DNA of 64,000 nucleotides from Diphasiastrum complanatum. Lineage: Eukaryota; Streptophyta; Lycopodiopsida; Lycopodiales; Lycopodiaceae. Positions 61,391 through 64,000 of the stretch are shown here, one piece after another. The notes beneath the pieces are model-generated. The model searched no databases and was not told where the DNA came from. It saw only the letters and a program-made list of their open reading frames with translations. A program made the translations under genes and the position numbers. Positions within the stretch are counted from its first letter, which is position 1. The number at the start of each line of letters is the position of its first letter. The stretch spans positions 26,984,118 to 27,048,117 of the forward strand of contig CM055112.1 of NCBI GenBank assembly GCA_029204225.1, given 5' to 3'.

Positions 61391-62281
61391 CTAGTATAGC
61401 TTTTCTTGAACTTTGAGATCCAAAAAATTCAATGAAGCAAGATAGCATTTCAAGCAAAGCAAAAAGAAGCATATATGAATGTGTTGTAGTAGATACAACA
61501 TGAAGGATGCCCCTCTTTGCCATGTAAGGTGAGCCATAAAGACTCGGCCATGTTTAGTTTTGCCTTTGCTCTTGAAAAATAAGGCTTTGTCATCACCATC
61601 ATTGATGAAGAGCCTCTCCATCCTTGATTTGATATTAGCCTTCCTACTCTCCTCGGCCATCAACACACTTTGAAGGTCTTCAATTGTAGGCAAGTTTCCC
61701 ATGATGGCATAGCTTTGGACAAGGTTAGTAAAATCACTACATAAGCCATTCAAAACTATTTGCACAAACTCACGCTCTTTAATAGGTTCACCAACATAAG
61801 TAAGCTCTTTGTTCAAATCTTTTACTCTCAAAACAAATTGATGTCCACTCTCACTCCTCCCTTGGAAGCATTGAAGAACTTGGTTTTTCAGAGAAAGTAA
61901 CCTTGAGGTATTTTTGGACGCATAGATCTGTTGAAGAGTCTCCCAAGCCTCTTAGGCTGAGATACATTCTCCTACTTCTTTGAGCAAATCATTTGCAACA
62001 TTCATCTTAATACAATGGAGTGCAAGCTTGCACCTTCTCTTGTATTAAGTTGCTTCTTGTGGATGGATTGGCTCATCTTCCTCTCCATTCACAATATCCA
62101 TCAAATCTTGCATGATAAGGATGGATTCCATTCTTAACTTCCAATTTGAATAATTTGAAGAGTTCAATCTATCACTAGGATCCAAAAGATAGGCACTTAT
62201 GGATGCAATCTTCAATGATAAGGAGATAGATTCAAAGAAACAAGATAGATTGTACAAGATATGATCACTACTAGCTATCAC
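61391..62281 (-). pseudogene. copia L gag, minus strand, broken
   Basis: Frame 62281-62045: AYLLDPSDRLNSSNYSNWK and LRMESILIMQDLMDIV. After stops the middle gag follows, with MNVANDLLKEVGEC-like sequence, then frame 61831-61391 with RVKDLNKELTYVGEPIKERE and VLNGLCSDFTNLVQSYA. It ends without a zinc knuckle, truncated near 61545. Confidence 0.82.
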
Positions 62282-62990
62282 ACTCTCTTTGGGACCTGAG
62301 ATGAATCACTCATTGATTTCTCAACAAGATCTAAGGTGATCTTGAGCTTGATCTATCTTCAAGGTCCAAACTTACTATAGATTTGATCAAACTAGTCTCC
62401 TCCTTGATCTCGACTTCACAAGAAGGGTGAATCCACCTATACTGAACCAAAAGCACTTTATAACAAACAAATGTCTTACAAATAAAGCCTCTTAAATTCA
62501 GGTTGAATCACATTGACATATTCAATCACAAACCTATTCCAAATCGAGTAGAATAGAAACACAAATTTCACTAGTTTTGCATTTCTAGATGAAAAACTCA
62601 TCAAAACACTTGATCTGAATCCAAAAGGTGTATTTTAGGACCTTAAGAAGCCTAAGAACGACCTAATTAAGCTCTCAAATGGATGATCCAAACTTCTAAA
62701 GAGTGGTGGCATTCAAATCCTTATGAAAATCTCTACTATGAGACATGTACTCCAAGATTCAACTCATAAGAACTTTCTAATTTGCTTTGGTTGAATGGAA
62801 ATGGGTCAATCTCGGTTGCTGCAGTTATAACTAAGCAAAACAGGTTCCCTTTTATCTATTATCACTCAAATGAAACCAAATTTGAAGGTACAATCACTAG
62901 ATTAGCAACTAGTAGCAAGAGCAAAGCTAATACTACTCAAATCTAGGATCAAAGCCCAGAAAATTAAATCTAAAGCTCACTTTTGATTAG
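62282..62990 (-). other. leader of copia L
   Basis: Non-coding sequence between gag and primer-binding site. Confidence 0.6.
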
Positions 62991-63002
62991 GCTCTGATAC
63001 CA
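62991..63002 (-). other. primer-binding site of copia L
   Basis: Complement TGGTATCAGAGC, perfect, directly next to the LTR end. Confidence 0.94.
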
Positions 63003-63465
63003 TGACAAAATTTTACAGCAAATTTAATCCCAATCAATCCTAAAAGTGATGGAGGATGCACAAATAAAAGATCTAGATCTAAAAGCTAGAATCAAGACTA
63101 GTTACCAAAACTAGCAAATTTGGCATTTAACTCCACATTAGGCACATAGATTTGATCAAATGAACCCAGACCTAATAGGTCATTGGATCCACCCTAACTT
63201 GGGGTCAAGGTCTTGAGATCCAAAAACAATGAAAAACATGCTATTTTTAGATCCATGAAAAACATTTCTAGGCTATCCAAACATATTTTTGCCTCATTTC
63301 AAAGATGCTATCACAATGTAATATGAGGAATGAACTTATTGGAAAGCATCCTATGTGATTTGGCACGTCTGACATCTATTTACATGCCCATCTTGCCAAG
63401 TACAATGCATGTGACCAAAAATGGTCAAGCTAGAATTGTGAAATTTCAATACCTTGATGGTTAGC
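63003..63465 (-). mobile_element. copia L 5' LTR, far end undefined
   Basis: In minus orientation it ends TTTTGTCA just before the primer-binding site. The other end cannot be set and may lie beyond the hairpin or the window. No second LTR is present. Confidence 0.5.
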
Positions 63466-63472
63466 TATTATG

Positions 63473-63902
63473 TGCATAATATAGTCTGTGGCTGAAAAAA
63501 AAATTCATAACTTTTGAACGACTATTCAGATTGAGACGATTACGGTGCCATTAGAAAGCCCTTCACGAGAGATTTTCAACGACAGCCAAGATGACCCAGT
63601 CCGAGCTACGGTGAAGAAGTTATGGCCTGTCAAAGATTTGGTCGGTCAACACTTGGTCAATCTGATATTGCTTTCAAGCACAGTTGACCAGTTTGAAAGG
63701 GATATCAGGTTGACCAAGTGTTGACCGACCAAAATTTTGACTGGCCATAATTTCTTCACCGTAGCTTGGACTGGGTCATGTTGGATGTTGTTGAAAAGCT
63801 CTCGTTGAGGGCTTTCTAATGGCACTATAATCGTCTCAATCTGAGCTTCCGTTCGAAAGTTACATGGTTTTTTTTTTTGTTGAGCTACATACTATACTGC
63901 AG
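63473..63902. repeat. 430-bp hairpin (long inverted repeat)
   Basis: Left arm 63473-63677 pairs with right arm 63693-63902 at about 85% around a loop of about 15 bases. Matching landmarks in both arms: TTGAGACGATTA, GTGCCATTAGAAAGCCC, ATGACCCAGTCC, GCTACGGTGAAGAA and GGTCGGTCAACACTTGGTCAA. The innermost stem is CTTTCAA/TTGAAAG. No ORF is present. Confidence 0.92.
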
Positions 63903-64000
63903 ATAAAATGGCTTATTTATGGGCTGCCCCCCGACACAAAATTACAGTTCTTTTAAAAAGAAAAGAAAATCAATTTGAAGGAGCTACGTTACGTAGATTT

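Overview
This is nuclear DNA of a land plant. The window has one ordinary host gene, and that gene encodes a plastid-targeted protein with GT-AG introns. Almost everything else is AT-rich retrotransposon debris: Ty1/copia and Ty3/gypsy pieces, many with a primer-binding site of the plant initiator-Met tRNA type (TGGTATCAGAGC), plus long uninterrupted GA/CT microsatellites. The species cannot be named from the sequence; a large-genome plant is likely.

Host gene (2529-6527, minus strand). Five exons with clean splice sites and matching phases assemble into an open frame of 304 codons that I recognise as THYLAKOID FORMATION 1 (THF1/Psb29). A 65-130 bp inverted repeat lies just upstream of its promoter side, and a possible LTR remnant lies in intron 2. 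The flanks (600-2500 and 6530-10000) hold microsatellites, a degenerate tandem repeat and no gene I can recognise.

10-25.6 kb: copia elements packed end to end. Copy A (LTR, gag, start of protease) is cut off by the LTR of copy B. B has an 84-bp minisatellite in its leader and a broken gag-pol that stops in reverse transcriptase (RT) at another LTR-like block (C). Copy D, a relative of A, keeps a nearly intact gag-protease-integrase frame but has lost most of RT. An inverted copia piece (E) and a forward RT piece follow.

25.6-42 kb: a gypsy pol followed by an extra ORF of unknown function; an isolated copia LTR with PBS; a minus-strand copia (M) whose RNase H is split by a chromodomain gypsy element (G) carrying both LTRs, most of its pol being deleted; a pair of about 97% identical LTRs in inverted orientation; a gypsy gag; and a second copy (N) of the M family.

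43-64 kb: copia J is the most complete element (two LTR ends identical by eye, PBS, PPT, but broken coding frames). Its 3' LTR is cut and joined to a copia protease fragment and a second copy of the 27-kb gypsy tail. That tail is itself split by a deletion-derivative copia (F) flanked by a perfect 5-bp target duplication. Then come a gypsy gag-protease-RT piece (H) whose LTR abuts an unidentified ORF, a copia whose integrase occurs in both orientations (P), a minus-strand copia gag with PBS and LTR (L), and finally a strong hairpin of about 430 bp.

I found no convincing new multi-gene system. The most unusual structures are the terminal hairpin, the inverted LTR pair with outward-facing TATA boxes, and the extra ORF behind the gypsy pol. 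All homology statements come from reading motifs by eye; no search was run.
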